Of a DNA stretch of 64,000 nucleotides, positions 1 through 13,600 are shown in pieces. The translations under genes were made by a program, and so were the position numbers. This DNA is from Apostichopus japonicus (lineage: Eukaryota > Echinodermata > Holothuroidea > Aspidochirotida > Stichopodidae): contig NC_092574.1 in NCBI RefSeq assembly GCF_037975245.1, positions 8,777,713 to 8,841,712 of the forward strand, read 5' to 3'. How positions within the stretch are numbered: position 1 is the first letter of the stretch; each line of letters opens with the position of its first letter. The notes below the pieces were generated by a model, which saw only the letters and a list, made by a program, of their open reading frames with translations, searched no databases and had not been told where the DNA came from.

Positions 1-361
1 TGTACATTGTTTCATTAATTGTTCAAATGTTTCTTCATAATAATTAAACAATTTTCCCTGGTTATTGTACATTGTTTAATAATGATTTTACGATCTCTCC
101 TGGTTATTTACAAATGTCTCATTATCCTACATTCAGTACTGGTGTATCATAGCAAAACAAAAATCTAAATTACATTGGTTCTATAAATATATATCGCTAA
201 GTTTAATTGGTTGAAAGAACTGTGATGTCAGCATTCAATCTTTTTCCTGACACAATTAGACCGAAAAGTGTAAATTGAGTCTTAGAATTCAATCACGAAA
301 AAAGACACGATAAATATTAAAAATCCCAAGGTGGAATAACTCCAACAGAGTCAAACTCATC

Positions 362-490
362 CACCAATTCAAGCACCCATTCGATTCCCGAGGTGGGTTT
401 ATTCCAATTAAGTTATATACTTTCACCAATTCAAGAACCCATTCGATTTCTCAGGTGGGTTTACCGCAATTAAATAAAACACCACCAATT
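362..490. repeat. Two-unit direct repeat, about 61 bp
   Basis: Two units starting CACCAATTCAAG and containing CATTCGATT and AGGTGGGTTTA, then the start of a third (CACCAATTTCGAGCACC). Confidence 0.6.
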
Positions 491-792
491 TCGAGCACCA
501 CAGTACCAGATAACTTTAGTAATATTTAATTACAACAAGAAAGTAAATTTCTAATTAATAGAGGAAACTAGAATTTAAGCAAAATCTTAGCTTTGCCTCA
601 TAAGCAATAATCTTAACTTTTAAGCACAATTATCTTTTTGTTTGCTCAGTATAGCAAAAGTGACCAACTTCTTCTAGTTTATAGGACAGATCTTTTGAAA
701 GAACTCCCCCACCCAAATATCTAAGGAAAATTTGGTTTAAAAGTTTGTTTAAGAGGTGGGCCATTTTTGTCAATGTCATATTGCTTTAAAGA

Positions 793-852
793 ATTGTGCT
801 ACTTTCCACTTTCTTACACAATTTTGTGCTACTTTCCACTTTCTTACACAAT
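793..852. repeat. Perfect 30-bp direct duplication
   Basis: The block TGTGCTACTTTCCACTTTCT followed by TACACAAT occurs twice in a row. Confidence 0.75.
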
Positions 853-1889
853 CTTACTTTGATTGTTTAGCACCGGCGAAGTTACTACTTCTGGATTTTT
901 CTGCACTTTTAACAATGTATTTATTACCATTATTGTGATTATCATATTAGCGGTGAACACCAATTGGGCCCTCCAGGGCCCTCCAAATTGGGCCCTCCAG
1001 CATTTCTGAAGTGGGCACTGTCATATCTGTCCTAAATGCAGTAAACTGTACTATTTAGAAACCACTCGAATCAAAGCAATCTCTGAATCAATGAACACCA
1101 TCGCGCGATAGTGCCTTCAAGCAGTGAACCAGGGTACGACTTACATACAGACATAGTGTGAGAATGACTGCATTGAGGTTTCCCTTGAGCAGTTTGGCAG
1201 AACGCGGGACAAAAGTGCTCTAGAAAATGTAGGTTAGGGAAGGGGTGCTTGAGACATTGACCTGAAACTTTCTTCAAAGAGATCTTTTCTTCAATAGTAA
1301 CAAACAAAATTGTATGAACTACTAGTGAACAACTCACAGTACGGTGATCATCTGCAGTCAAGAGCCTGAAGCTTTTCACAGTTTTGCTGATCTAGATAGG
1401 ACTGACATGGACAGCGCCCTCTATTGTACAGTTGGAGAGCCCCCAATTACAGCAATTTAATTTATGCACAACAATATCTGGTAAGATATGAATGTTAATA
1501 TTGACTGGTCATCTTCACACCTACCGGAAGACTACTCATTATTGCATAGGATTATTCAAAGAGGTGTATATTACATACATACATATTCTATTATTTACAT
1601 TTACTTAAATCGTACTCTATGAAAGCACGGGGGAAAAAAATATACATAATTTCTGATTTGACTTTTTACGTTAAAATACACTACAGTATGAAGGTACTAA
1701 ACGTGAATAATTGGGCAAAACATAAATTAATAAACTGTAGAAAAAGGTTGCACCCAGCCGAGCAATAGCATATATTAGCTGAATATTAGGTTAATAGGTG
1801 TCCTCCAGGAACACACGTTTTATTGCCTACAGTTCATTGCATACACTGGAATAAATGGCCAAGTGAGTGAGTGAAAGACAAGACCTGCA

Positions 1890-2120
1890 GTGTACGTCAC
1901 ATAACTTCAAATACCATTTGGGTTGTGCACCAAACCTAGTATATAAAATAATGAGGCATGCCTGCAGCCGGTGTGATAGTCAAACAATTCTAACACCATT
2001 TGGTTTGGAACAGTGCACCATTCTTAATGAGCGACAAGACAAGTCCTTCAGTGAAACCCGTATTTTAGTCAAATAACTTTGTAACACCATTTAGCTTTGG
2101 TTGTGCACCATACCTAGGAA
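1890..2120. repeat. Degenerate tandem repeat, about 100 bp unit
   Basis: Three units share ATACCATTTGG/ACACCATTTGG-TTG and a GTGCACCA block followed by a CCTAGTA/CCTAGGA-like block. Confidence 0.5.
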
Positions 2121-3828
2121 GTTTAAACAAAAGACCAGCTGGAGAGAGCTAACTTTAACCGACATGACTTTGCTCTTCATTTAGAATAACATTGAGAACA
2201 ACTTGCTTTACTGTAAGTGTAAACCAGAAATTAAGAGGAGGCTGGTGCAGTGCCCGTTGAAAGACTGAAATTCAAGTCCCATAATCAGTTCATAATTTAC
2301 TAGTATTTGTGAGGATGAGACCGTATAACAATCACTGCCGTTAGTAAAATATACATAAAGGTAAAATATACATAAAGGTAAAATATTCCTTGATTTGAAA
2401 CATTCGAAGCATAACATTTTTTTTCTTTTCTCTTTTTACGTTTTCTACAATAGAAGTATAAAGCATCATAGCAAAAAAGAATCTGGCAATCTCTCTTAAA
2501 ACAGTTTGTCAAATCTCACATTGAGGTTCCTTTCTATAAATTATTAATAACCCTGCTGAGTGTGGAAGCACCATTGCCACAAAGCAAATAATGAGGTGGA
2601 ATATGACAGTGGTGGGTAAAACCTGGTCCAAAATGGGTGACATATGGAAAGACCCTTAATAAACATGAGAAGATGTAAAATATGGAGACATGGTACACAC
2701 ACACAAAAGAATAAAATAAAATAAAGTGTACCAAACATTGAGAAGTACATTATTACTAGGGATCCCTGCAGCATCACAGACATTTAAATTCTAGCAGATT
2801 GGTGAAAGTTCGGTCTTGGCATGATTTGCTGCTTTGGTCATTCTGACAATTAAGTACACATTACTGTTTCTCAGATACTTTAATATTCACTTTTCATTCA
2901 CTATAATTCACTCCTGTCATTCACTTTAATATAAAAAAATTCTTTTTACTATATCTTTGTTTTATTACAACCGAGATATCCCCAGGCCATTGTCTTTAAA
3001 AAATTACTGTCACAAAGTGCCGAATGCTCCAACTCCAGAATTGCATGACACACAAAAAGTGGTTTTGGCCTAAGTTTACAGGAAAGCTAATTAAGTACAA
3101 TAGATATCGAGACATTTTCAATAAACATGATATTCTTGAAAAGATCTGAAGTTAGTGCGGTAGGGGATCTCACAATGATTGGTACCAGAACCTACAAGTA
3201 GGTTATCTCTGGAATATTCCTAAGGAAATACCTTTTATGGTTTGTTGAAATAGCCATAAGCTTTTTTTTCATATTAATCAGGTAACCTTGAAAAATACCA
3301 AATAACACTTCATCAAATGACAGATGTGATATTTTTTTTTTTATAATTAACTGAAAATAACACAGGGTAGACTCATAGGTTATTAACATATTGTTGCACT
3401 AGTAAAGCTAAGAAGCTATTCAAATGTGTGTTTATTAGTAAGAGTTGCTCATTATTATATCAACAAATCAAATATCCAAAAAAAAAAAGCACATATGAAT
3501 ATAATAAAACGAAAATAACGACAACAAAATTAAAGGAAGTGCTGCAATGTGGAGGGAATAAGGTAAATGAAAATTTCAAAGCTGATTCACATGAAAGCAC
3601 CAAAAATTAATAGTTAATGAATATTCAAGGTTTGTCAACTCCAAAATGAAACAAAAACATAGGAAGAGAATATTTTGCACGCTATGGTAAAATACATGAT
3701 TTTTCTACTTATTAAAAAAAAAAAGGGTTTCCACGATTGATCAGGTGTACAAGAAGAAAAAATATCGTTAGCAAGCTTAAATTGGCTAAAAATTCTCAAA
3801 AATACATTCTGATATCTTTGTGATTTAA

Positions 3829-3834
3829 TTTATT
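3829..3834 (-). terminator. Candidate VSP polyadenylation signal
   Basis: A minus-strand AATAAA lies about 240 nt past the VSP stop codon, with T-rich DNA beyond it. It would give a 3' UTR of roughly 250-270 nt. Confidence 0.4.
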
Positions 3835-4074
3835 TGTTTTTTCTCTGGCATGTGTAACAGTATAAAACAGTCTTCGTTCAGGTAACAAAACTATATCAAA
3901 CCTGATTTCATGATCGTTCCCTCGGAAGTAAACCTAGGGTCAGAGAGGTTTGCTTAAACCATCACTCACTTTTGTGATTAACATCGTCGACACTTTCGTC
4001 CTCCGACTGGTGCACCGCCTGTCCTCTCCTAACAATGCTGGGACTATGGAAGCTGTTCTTGCCAAGAGTAAAGA

Positions 4075-4210
4075 TTAAAGAGAACTTGTTGATGTTTCTG
4101 GTGTATCGTGTACTTCACTCAAATGAACTTCCAGAGCAAACTCCGGCGGATAGACATGCTGGTTGCGAGGAAGGTGAGGATTGTCGATTTCGTCCCTCGT
4201 AAGCCTCAAC
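4075..4210 (-). CDS. VSP coding exon 16: C-terminus and stop
   Basis: Reads [20 protein letters not shown] then [10 protein letters not shown] and a Ser/Thr-rich tail ending SL before TAA. The L-ELDNPHK-like motif and YP-F-VE end are typical of the family. Acceptor attcgtcaacag. Confidence 0.93.
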
Positions 4211-4605
4211 CTGTTGACGAATCAATCAAATACGGAACTGTAAACTGCAGATATATGAGCCACAGCTTGAATAATTAATAAACACTGATATGTATTAAGC
4301 CATTTTTAAACATCAACTTAAAGAAAAAAAAACAAATTTGTAAATATACTATCATTTGTCATGTTGAAAATTAAACCTTGATTGTATACACAACCAGGAT
4401 AAAGCTCAAATAATCAATAAGACACTGATATATATAGAGAGAGAGAGAGAGAGAGATAGAGAGAGAAAGAGAGATATATATCTATATAAACACAATGAAA
4501 TTGTTGGAAAATCCAGAGCTGCAAAACTTCCAGCCTCCACAGGGGTTCAAACTTGGGCCTCCCGCTTTATATGCAGACACCCGTATAAATATATTTACAT
4601 ATATA

Positions 4606-4640
<35 letters not shown>

Positions 4641-7600
4641 GTGTGTTTGTGTATATATTTATATATATAGATATATATAAAAACATTCATACATACAGCC
4701 ACTTAAGCCTTTAATTCACTAGTTAATAAATTATTGGATAATGTATGTAACATTGATCTACCATAATCAGGAGTGGTTTCACAGAAACTACCTAATCAGA
4801 CTAAGTAAGAAAAGAAAATCCACATCTTTTTCATTTTTTTTAAATTTTATTGATTGATGGAATTGACTCACCGGTCTCCTTCAAAGAATGATGAATGTAG
4901 CCAAAAGAAGAAAGCGCATTTGTCGTAACTCTTTGGCACTTTCTGAAAACAAGGAAAATGGAAGGGAACCATCTCAGAGAAAAATTATACAGAAAATACT
5001 CACTCCATCATTAGTATAAATACCTGTTCATGTAGAAGAATGTGCTAAGCAATGCACATGGAAGCAACTCGTATTTGTCATTTTATGAAAGTCCCTCAAG
5101 TGTCGATAAGAAGTACAGGTTTGTTTGTTGAACACAACTGCAGTGAGTACATGGCTGGTACTAGGTACAACCTTGAAATGTATGTTCACTGATACACACT
5201 GACATACATACACACTGACATACATACACCTTTTCACTGCTTGACATTTTTGCTACACTCATGTGAAGCAAAAATGAAGAGTGGTCTATTTAGGTGTCTT
5301 CAGGTATTCAGACATTTGCAAACAGTCATTGTGGTTCCATTCAATTAATTAATTAATTAATCAATTAATTAAGAAATGTTTGATATTCTTAAATGGGGCC
5401 ATAATTCAATAATAAAAGTTACAAGAGACTGAGCAGATTTCTCTGGCAGTTTCAGGAAAATCATTTCCACGATATTCTTCAGCCTTTGATCAAAAATTAT
5501 AAAAATCATATTCCGAATGTTACCGGGACAAAACTTGTGAAAGGCTGTCTTTCTAGGCAATTTGGTACTCTTTTTGCTTCCAGTTTAAAATCCCTTTTAA
5601 TTGCTCTTTGCTCTAAGAAATTTGGAAATGAAATCAACTCATCTCCACTTTGAAAGCTTTGTAGTATTTACTGTTCAGCAGTGTTTGATGCCTTATGATA
5701 TATAAGTTTAGCAGGAGTGTGAGTGCCTCTCTTACCTTTGAGTTTGATTCAAACTTGATTTTGATATTTCCTGATAGTTGTGGACAGTTCAATACCGTAC
5801 ACGATAAGATATCCGTTCCATGGTCGTAGATGGCCTGGGGAACAAAAAGTAACAACATTCAAATATTTTGATATCTTCAGGACCTTTGTGAATACAAGAC
5901 TGGCTTCAAAAAGGAATCATTCTAGCATGAGGTTTAACTAAAACTTGATGGAATAAAACGTCAATATCTCCACTGGGATATCTTCAACCATTCCCCATAA
6001 TTGGGTAATTAAATAGCTGCAAGGCAAACAGGAGGGCGCTACCTATCCCGTTCCTCCTCATGATTTTGGAAACGCTTTGGAAACAAAAGTTACCATTTTG
6101 GCCAAAATTTGAATAAACCATAAGGTTATAGCCTTGAAAAATAACCAAATTTGGCCAAAAAATTGAACTTTCAAATTTCATTTCAGATGCTCATTTTGAG
6201 ATTATTATTGGCTGACAGGCAAACAGGAGGGCGTCACCGATCCTATGCATGATTTTGTATTCAATTAAAAAGTTACAATTTTGGCCAAAATTTGAAAAAA
6301 TCATAAGGTTAATAGTCTTGCAAAATAACCAAATTTGGCCAAAAAATGAAACTTTCAAACTTTATTTCAGATGCTCATTTTGAGATTATGATTTGCGGAC
6401 AGGCAAACAGGAGGGTGCCACTGATCCTAAGCATGATTTTGGATTCAATTAAAAAGTTATAATTTTGGCCAAAATTTTGAATAAATCATACGGCTGTTGC
6501 CTTGCAAAATAACCAAATTTGGCCAAAAAATTAAACTTTCATATTTCATTTCAGATGCTCATTTTGAGATAGTTATTGGCTGACAGGCAAACAGGAGGGT
6601 GCCACTGATCCCATGCATGATTTTGGATTCAATCAAAAAGTTACAATTTTGGCCAAAATTTGAAAAAATCATAAGGCTTTGCAAAATAACCAAATTTGGC
6701 CAAAAAATTAAACTTTCAAATTTCATTTCAGATGCTCATTTTGGGATAATTATTGGCTGACAGGCAAACAGGATGGCGCCACCTATCCCACACATGGGTT
6801 TGGAAACAATCAAAAAGTTACAAATTTGGCCAAAATTTGAAAAAGGCCTTGCAAAATAACCAAATTGGCAAAAAAATGTAAATTTTCAAATTTCAGTTGA
6901 GATGCTCATCTTGATATTATTTTCCTTGCTAGCAGGCAGACAGATTCAGAGCAGTTAATCGAGATAGGGCTCTGTTAGGACTGATATGATATAGCGCCAT
7001 CTGTAGATATGCTGAAGATCCCCAATAGGATTATCTACTCTAAACTGAATGGATCATTTACTGAAGGATCAATTACCGTCATCCTTACCTTACAGTTAAC
7101 ATTGCCATCAAATCTACCCTGATGCACCTTCTGTTTATCGCAGAACACTTTGAAACTGAGGTCTCGGCCATCCCCTTTACCGATGCCTACAAGTCAGGAA
7201 ACAACACTACAGGTTAAAAGTCATATTTAAACAAAACAGAAGGAAAATTTTAACTCCTTAAAAGTAACCACATTTAAAATTGATTTCCCTCAAGATGTGT
7301 GAGCAAGGAAAGGAAAACAAAACATTTTAAGAAAAGTAAAAAGACAGATAAATACAGTAGATTTGCAACATCACATGAGGACACCAACAGAATTATTACA
7401 CCTTTCAATGCACCAACACATGAACACCACCTCATGAGGTCACAAACTGAACTATTACACCTTTCAGTGCACCAACACATGTACAATTCCCCATGAGAAC
7501 ACCAATTAAACTATTATACCTTTCAATGCACCAACACATGTACAACACCCTATGAGGTCACCAACTGAACTATTACACCTTTCAATGCACCAACACATGT

Positions 7601-10600
7601 ACAATTCCCCATGAGAACACCAACTGAACTATTACACCTTTCAATACATCAACACATGTACAATTCCCCATGAGAACACCAATTAAACTATTATACCTTT
7701 CAATGCACCAACACATGTACAGCACCCCATGAGGTCACCAACAGAACAATTACACCTTTCAATACACCAACACATGTACAACACCTCATGAGAACACCAA
7801 TTGAACTATTATAACTTTCAATGCACCAACACATGTACAACACCTCATGAGAACACCAGCAAAACAATGACACATTTCAATGCACAACCACATGTACAAA
7901 ACCCCATGAGAACACCAACTGAACTATTATACCTTTCAAAGCACCAACACATGTCCAACACCCCATGAGAACTCCAACTGAGCTATTACACCTTTTAATG
8001 CACCAACACATGTCCAAAACCCTATGAGGTCACCAACAGAACAATTACACCTTTCAATACACCAACACATGTACAACACCCCATGAGGTCACCAACTGAA
8101 CTATTACACCTTTCAATGCACCAACACATGCACAACACCCCATGAGGTCACCAACTGAACTATTACACCTTTCAATGCACCAACACATGCACAACACCCC
8201 ATGAGGTCACCAACTGAACTATTACACCTTCCAATGCACCAACACATGTACAAAACCCCATGAGGTGACCAACAGAACAATTACACCTTTCAATGCACCA
8301 ATACATGTACAACACCCCATGAGAACACCGACTGAACTATTACACCTTTCAATACACCAACACATGTACAACACCCCATGAGAACACCAATTGAACTATT
8401 ATACCTTTCAATGCACCAACACATGTACAACACCTCATGAGAACACCAGCAAAACAATGACACATTTCAATGCACAACCACATTTACAAACCCCATGAGA
8501 ACACCAACTGAACTATTATACCTTTCAATGCACCAACACATGTCCAACACCCCATGAGAACTCCAACTGAGCTATTACACCTTTCAATGCACCAACACAT
8601 GTCCAACACCCCATGAGAACTCCAACTGAGCTATTACACCTTCAATACACCAACACATGTACAACACCCATGAGAACACCAACTGAACTATTACACCTTC
8701 AATGCACCAACACATGTCCAACACCCCATGAGGTCACCGACTAAACTATTATACCTTTCAATGCACCAACACATGTACAGCACCCTATGAGGTCACCAAC
8801 AGAACAATTACACCTTTCAATGCACCAACACATGTACAAAACCCCATGAGAACACCAACTGAACTATTACACCTTTCAATGCACCAACACATGTACAACA
8901 CCCCATAAGTACACCAACTGAACTATTACACCTTTCAATACACCAACACATATCCAACCCCCTATGAGAACTCCAACTGAGCTATTACACCTATCAATGC
9001 ACCAACACATGTCCAACACCCCATGAGAACACCAACTGAACTATTTACACCTATCAATGTACCAACACATGTACAACACCCCATGATAACACCAACTCAT
9101 GAGTACTGCTAAACCTACCAGAACATTATCATGTGTGCACCAAACCATTATGGTACCAGTTTTGAGCTTTGACGGAACCGTATCGCTCCAGAATTTGCTA
9201 GAAAGATAAATAAGGGTCTCTCATTTTTAAACTTCTATAACCATGGTGGTGCCATGGACAAAGGCTCGTCTCTCTATGAGAGAGCTTGATGTCTTCATTA
9301 AATATCTGGGAACAATTAGGAGGGTCGCAGAGCAGTGACAGAAAGAAAAACCTACTTGAAAACTTTTAGAAAGTTTTTTTTACACTCCAGTAATGTTGGT
9401 AGCTAGCATACTGATGACTTTTCTTAACCACTTCTTTATTAAAAACTCCGAGAAAGAACTACTAAGTTACCTGACAACTTCTCCAGTTTTATACTTCTAA
9501 GTTTCAGTTTTCTCGGAGGTGGAATTTTCCCATCATATTCGTGTTTCAGCTTCTCGTAGTAATTGACGTACCGTCCCTTTGAAGATGAAATGCGAGAGAT
9601 TGAAAACTTTGACAGAGTAAAACAGCAGCTTCATATTAGAGACAATTAATATCGAGTCCAAAAATCCTTTCCTATTTCATCTTTTTCGGCTGCAACATTA
9701 ATTCCCTGATTCTAAGGATTCTCACTCAGTCAATATCTAACAGGAGTTTTATTCTTTCCCTTTTCAACGAATTGCGTGAGTTTATAAACCCATACTCTGT
9801 CATTAAAGGGTGTGAACATTCGTGCAAAAAGAAACGTCTAATGCCGGTAATTTGACCTAGTTTCCAATGAGGTGTAACAGAAGTGTTAAACACCACCATC
9901 GATCCCAGAAATTACACACACAGCTTGCTACCGTCGGTAATTAGACACTAGTGTACAGTCAGAACATACAGCTGCGGTCAATACCCACAGCACAGTATAC
10001 AAACGATACAGCGATGGACATCTCAGGTCCAGCTAAAGAAAACAATTAAGGTATCACGTTTCATTACTGTCTGCATTTTGTAGCGACACAAACAAAACGT
10101 CACTTGCAAGCAACAGAAAGTTATCTTTTTCAGATGGCCGCACACAGTTTGGGGCGAGTCTTCAATGCCTTTAGAAAGAGCTAAATGGAACTGAGGGTGA
10201 GATTCCCTGGTAACACTGTCCCTTTTGCCATGGCAACCAAACAAGGTTATTGTGATAGGGTTTGATAGTTTGGTCAGAGCAGAGGACTTGTAACCTTGAC
10301 AACCACTGGGCCAAATCCACTTCTAGCCAAAAGTTTGTTCATCTTTTCGAAAAGGTTCTTTTGTAAATTCCCGGTCAGCAATCCATTTTTGTTTTAGATA
10401 CTATCTTGTGTTTTATCAACTTCCTAAGAAGCTTTCCTAAGTAGCTCCCTTCTCTCTTTTAAAGCTTCCAAATTTTTGTACTGCTCATCTTCTATCTCAT
10501 TTGTTACTTTAAATTGCTCGATTGTATGTTTTTCCCAATCAAAAAGAAAAAGTTCCAATTAACTTGTAGGAGCCGTGCCTTGCAGGGCTTGTACAGGACT

Positions 10601-13600
10601 TTCACTCTGACCACGCAACTTCCTTTTAGATAATAAACTTTTCATCATTTCCTGGCTTACTTTCTCCAATTTTTTTTTTTTTTTTTGGAACATTTTCTTT
10701 TTCCAGTGTGGTATTGTATATAAGCACCTTGGTTGTTACTGAAGTTTATGGACAGGTGAGCTCATTACATGCTGCACCTAGTATTGTACATATTGTGTGA
10801 TGGAAAAGTGAAAACGAATGAAAATGAAATATGTAAGCAGTTTCAAACTACCTACATAATTGTTTGTTGCAATAATGTATTCAGCCTTGTTATGGTAATT
10901 AACGTTCTATCTATGTTTTCCACTTTTGCTTTCTGTTAATAAAAACTGAGCAAATGAAATTTAAATTTAAATGCCACTTCACAACAACAATTTTTGTTTT
11001 TGTTTCATTTGTGGCCATAATTCATGAACCGGTAATAACAACTTTTGCTTTTTAATTTGATTAAGAGAAAAACTGAAATAGGAAAGCAAAAGTTGATGTT
11101 GTACATGTCATAAAAGACTTAAATGGGGAGAAGGAACTCGTCTGTCAGTAATGCACAGCGTAGGCGATTATTATAAACAAGCTCGATAATAATAGCCTAA
11201 TATAAACAGTTTACTATGAAGCAATGAAATTCTCACATACCTGGCTGGGAGTCTGCACACCTTGAAACTTGCTACCTTCCTCATAGTCTGTTCGCCTGTC
11301 TCCAAAATGTTTTAAACATTCCTAGCAAAAGAAACAAAACAAATAAACAGATGGCAAAAATTAAATTTTTTTTCCCATTGCTTATTTATGACAATGATAT
11401 GTGCCCATTCTGTCTATGGTAGTATGTGCTAGTATAGTACTCAGCTAGCTTTTGTTCTACTTCAAAAGTATTATTAATGTGAGGTAGCTGTGATATGTGA
11501 GAGAACGCCGGCACAAAAATAACTTCTATCACTGCAGGTGGCTTTTCAATACCATATTTACCCTCTACGGAATTACTCTGTAAAATTCATAGCATATTTG
11601 CCTATGAAGAAGCTAGACAAGTTCGTTTTAGGGTCATGGATATTATTTCCCAATATGCTAGCAAGTCCTAATGTGGTCACTGCTTCTTACACCTCAACAT
11701 GCATTTTACTGTCACCCTTAAAGCATTTAAGGACCATCCTCCAAAATCCCAAAAATTCAACATAAATCCAATAATTAAGGCCACAAGGACATTAGGTTTG
11801 GAAACTGCTACCATTTGAAAAAGGTTAACCGGGTTCGCCGGTTCATCTATTCTGACCAGGTTGGAATCTCAGTGCCACTACCCTGATTTGCCTGACTAGT
11901 AATTACTAGATGGCATCCTTGGTGTCTTACCTCTGCTGTTCGATATAGTCCGTTCTCTAACAGCCAGCAGGAAATCATTAAGCCTGTTCTCCCTGGAGAA
12001 AGAAAAAAATTAACACCCAAAAAATGTTAAATTTGAACCTTTTATGGTTAAAGCATTCCCTTTAATATGAGGAATAATATCCATATTGTACCTTCCATAT
12101 TGTTTTCAAGAACCTGTGGCAGGTTTCAAAGATGTGAACCACCCCTGAGAGGTTTTTACATGAAAAGTGTGATATTAAGACACATTGAGACAGATTTTAC
12201 CAATTTTCACTCTTTGCCACCCATAACCACAGGTTTGCTGGAAAAATATGTAGAAACCCCAGAAAACACAGGTTGACAAAGGAATCTGTGACAATCTTTG
12301 GCGAGAAATCCGATGTGTGAAAATGAGTGTAAGTAGCAAGTTTTTCTGCGACACAAATATTTCCAAGATGTTTCATTTATTGTTTATTCTTGGCTTAGCA
12401 TCCTCTGATTGTCTCCGGTTTGCCACAGATTGGAAAAAAAAATTTCACACTTGTCAAATCTGCACGTTTCTACTCAGTTTTGACACACATGCACAAACAT
12501 TTGACTTTAATTGTGAAATTGGTTCTATAAAAAGACAGGTTTATCATGTGTGTTTACTTATGTTTTTGCTTTATATTTTACCTGTGAACACGGTTGATGT
12601 GACAACCAGTTAAGCTGCACATTTTCAAAGATTCTTTATAGACAACTTTTTCTTTTTCCAGACAATATGATTCACTTGTGTGCCTTAATAAATCTTACAT
12701 GAGAGTTGAACATGGGGCACACTATTTTGGCATTGAATGTTTAATAGCATTAAAAGTGAAAATGTTCATATCAATGACACTTTTAAACAACTTCTTACTC
12801 CTTTCCAACTGAAGCCTGTATAATTGGCAGAAATAATGTTTCTCCCTAAAAAAATATTAAAAAAATAAAAATAAAAAAAGTCTCAAATTGGAGCATGAGA
12901 GGTTAACAATTATATATATTTTTTTTTACTTACAGCTGCTAAGTTGTGGAGAGAATTCCTAGCAAAGCATTAAGTTCATTTGTAGAGTTAATTTGTCAAT
13001 CTTTTATCATTTTTTAATAATACATTTCTTGCTTACCTTTTCCACCCTTACAATGGACAAAGAGAACTGTGTCAGGGTCATTCTGTGTCCATTGATTGCA
13101 CTGAGCAGTAAATGTCTGTAACTCGCTGAAAATCAAACCAAAAATAAAGTATGGAAACAAAATGAAGAACTATAAAGCACTAGGTTCACTTCAAATCATC
13201 ACAACTTTATAAAATTGATGGTGTTCCTCAGAAATTTGTTTGCCAAATGTGAGTGACAGTCACATTTTATGTGAGTATCCGAAGTCTGTTGTATCTCCTG
13301 TACGTTTTTATGAGAGCGAAACTTAACCGTTTGTTGATGCTGCAATGTAACACGTTTTATGACAAATAAACTACAAATAGGGTGAATGCTACTTACTGTA
13401 GTAAGGGCACATTATGGTCATCGATAGGAAATCTGGCCACTCTGTTGTTGAAGAACGACTCATCATAATGTTTCTCACCTGAAAAATGAGCAAAAATGAT
13501 GAAAATCAATCAAAATATTAGCAAATTTAATGTGTAAGATGTTGCTTTTGATCTCGTCTCAGTGATGAGCTTGGGGTAAAAAAAAAATCACGGAACTTTG

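Larger units (their letters stand above)
1..3828. other. Gene-free stretch downstream of VSP
   Basis: No convincing exon on either strand. It holds short direct repeats (362-490, 793-852), a GGGCCCTCCA repeat near 966-1000, a three-unit degenerate repeat (1890-2120), and otherwise AT-rich DNA. Confidence 0.5.

Noticed and set aside
7370..9105. CRISPR-like array of short repeats
   Set aside because: The whole 59-bp unit repeats with no unique spacers, and the DNA is animal.
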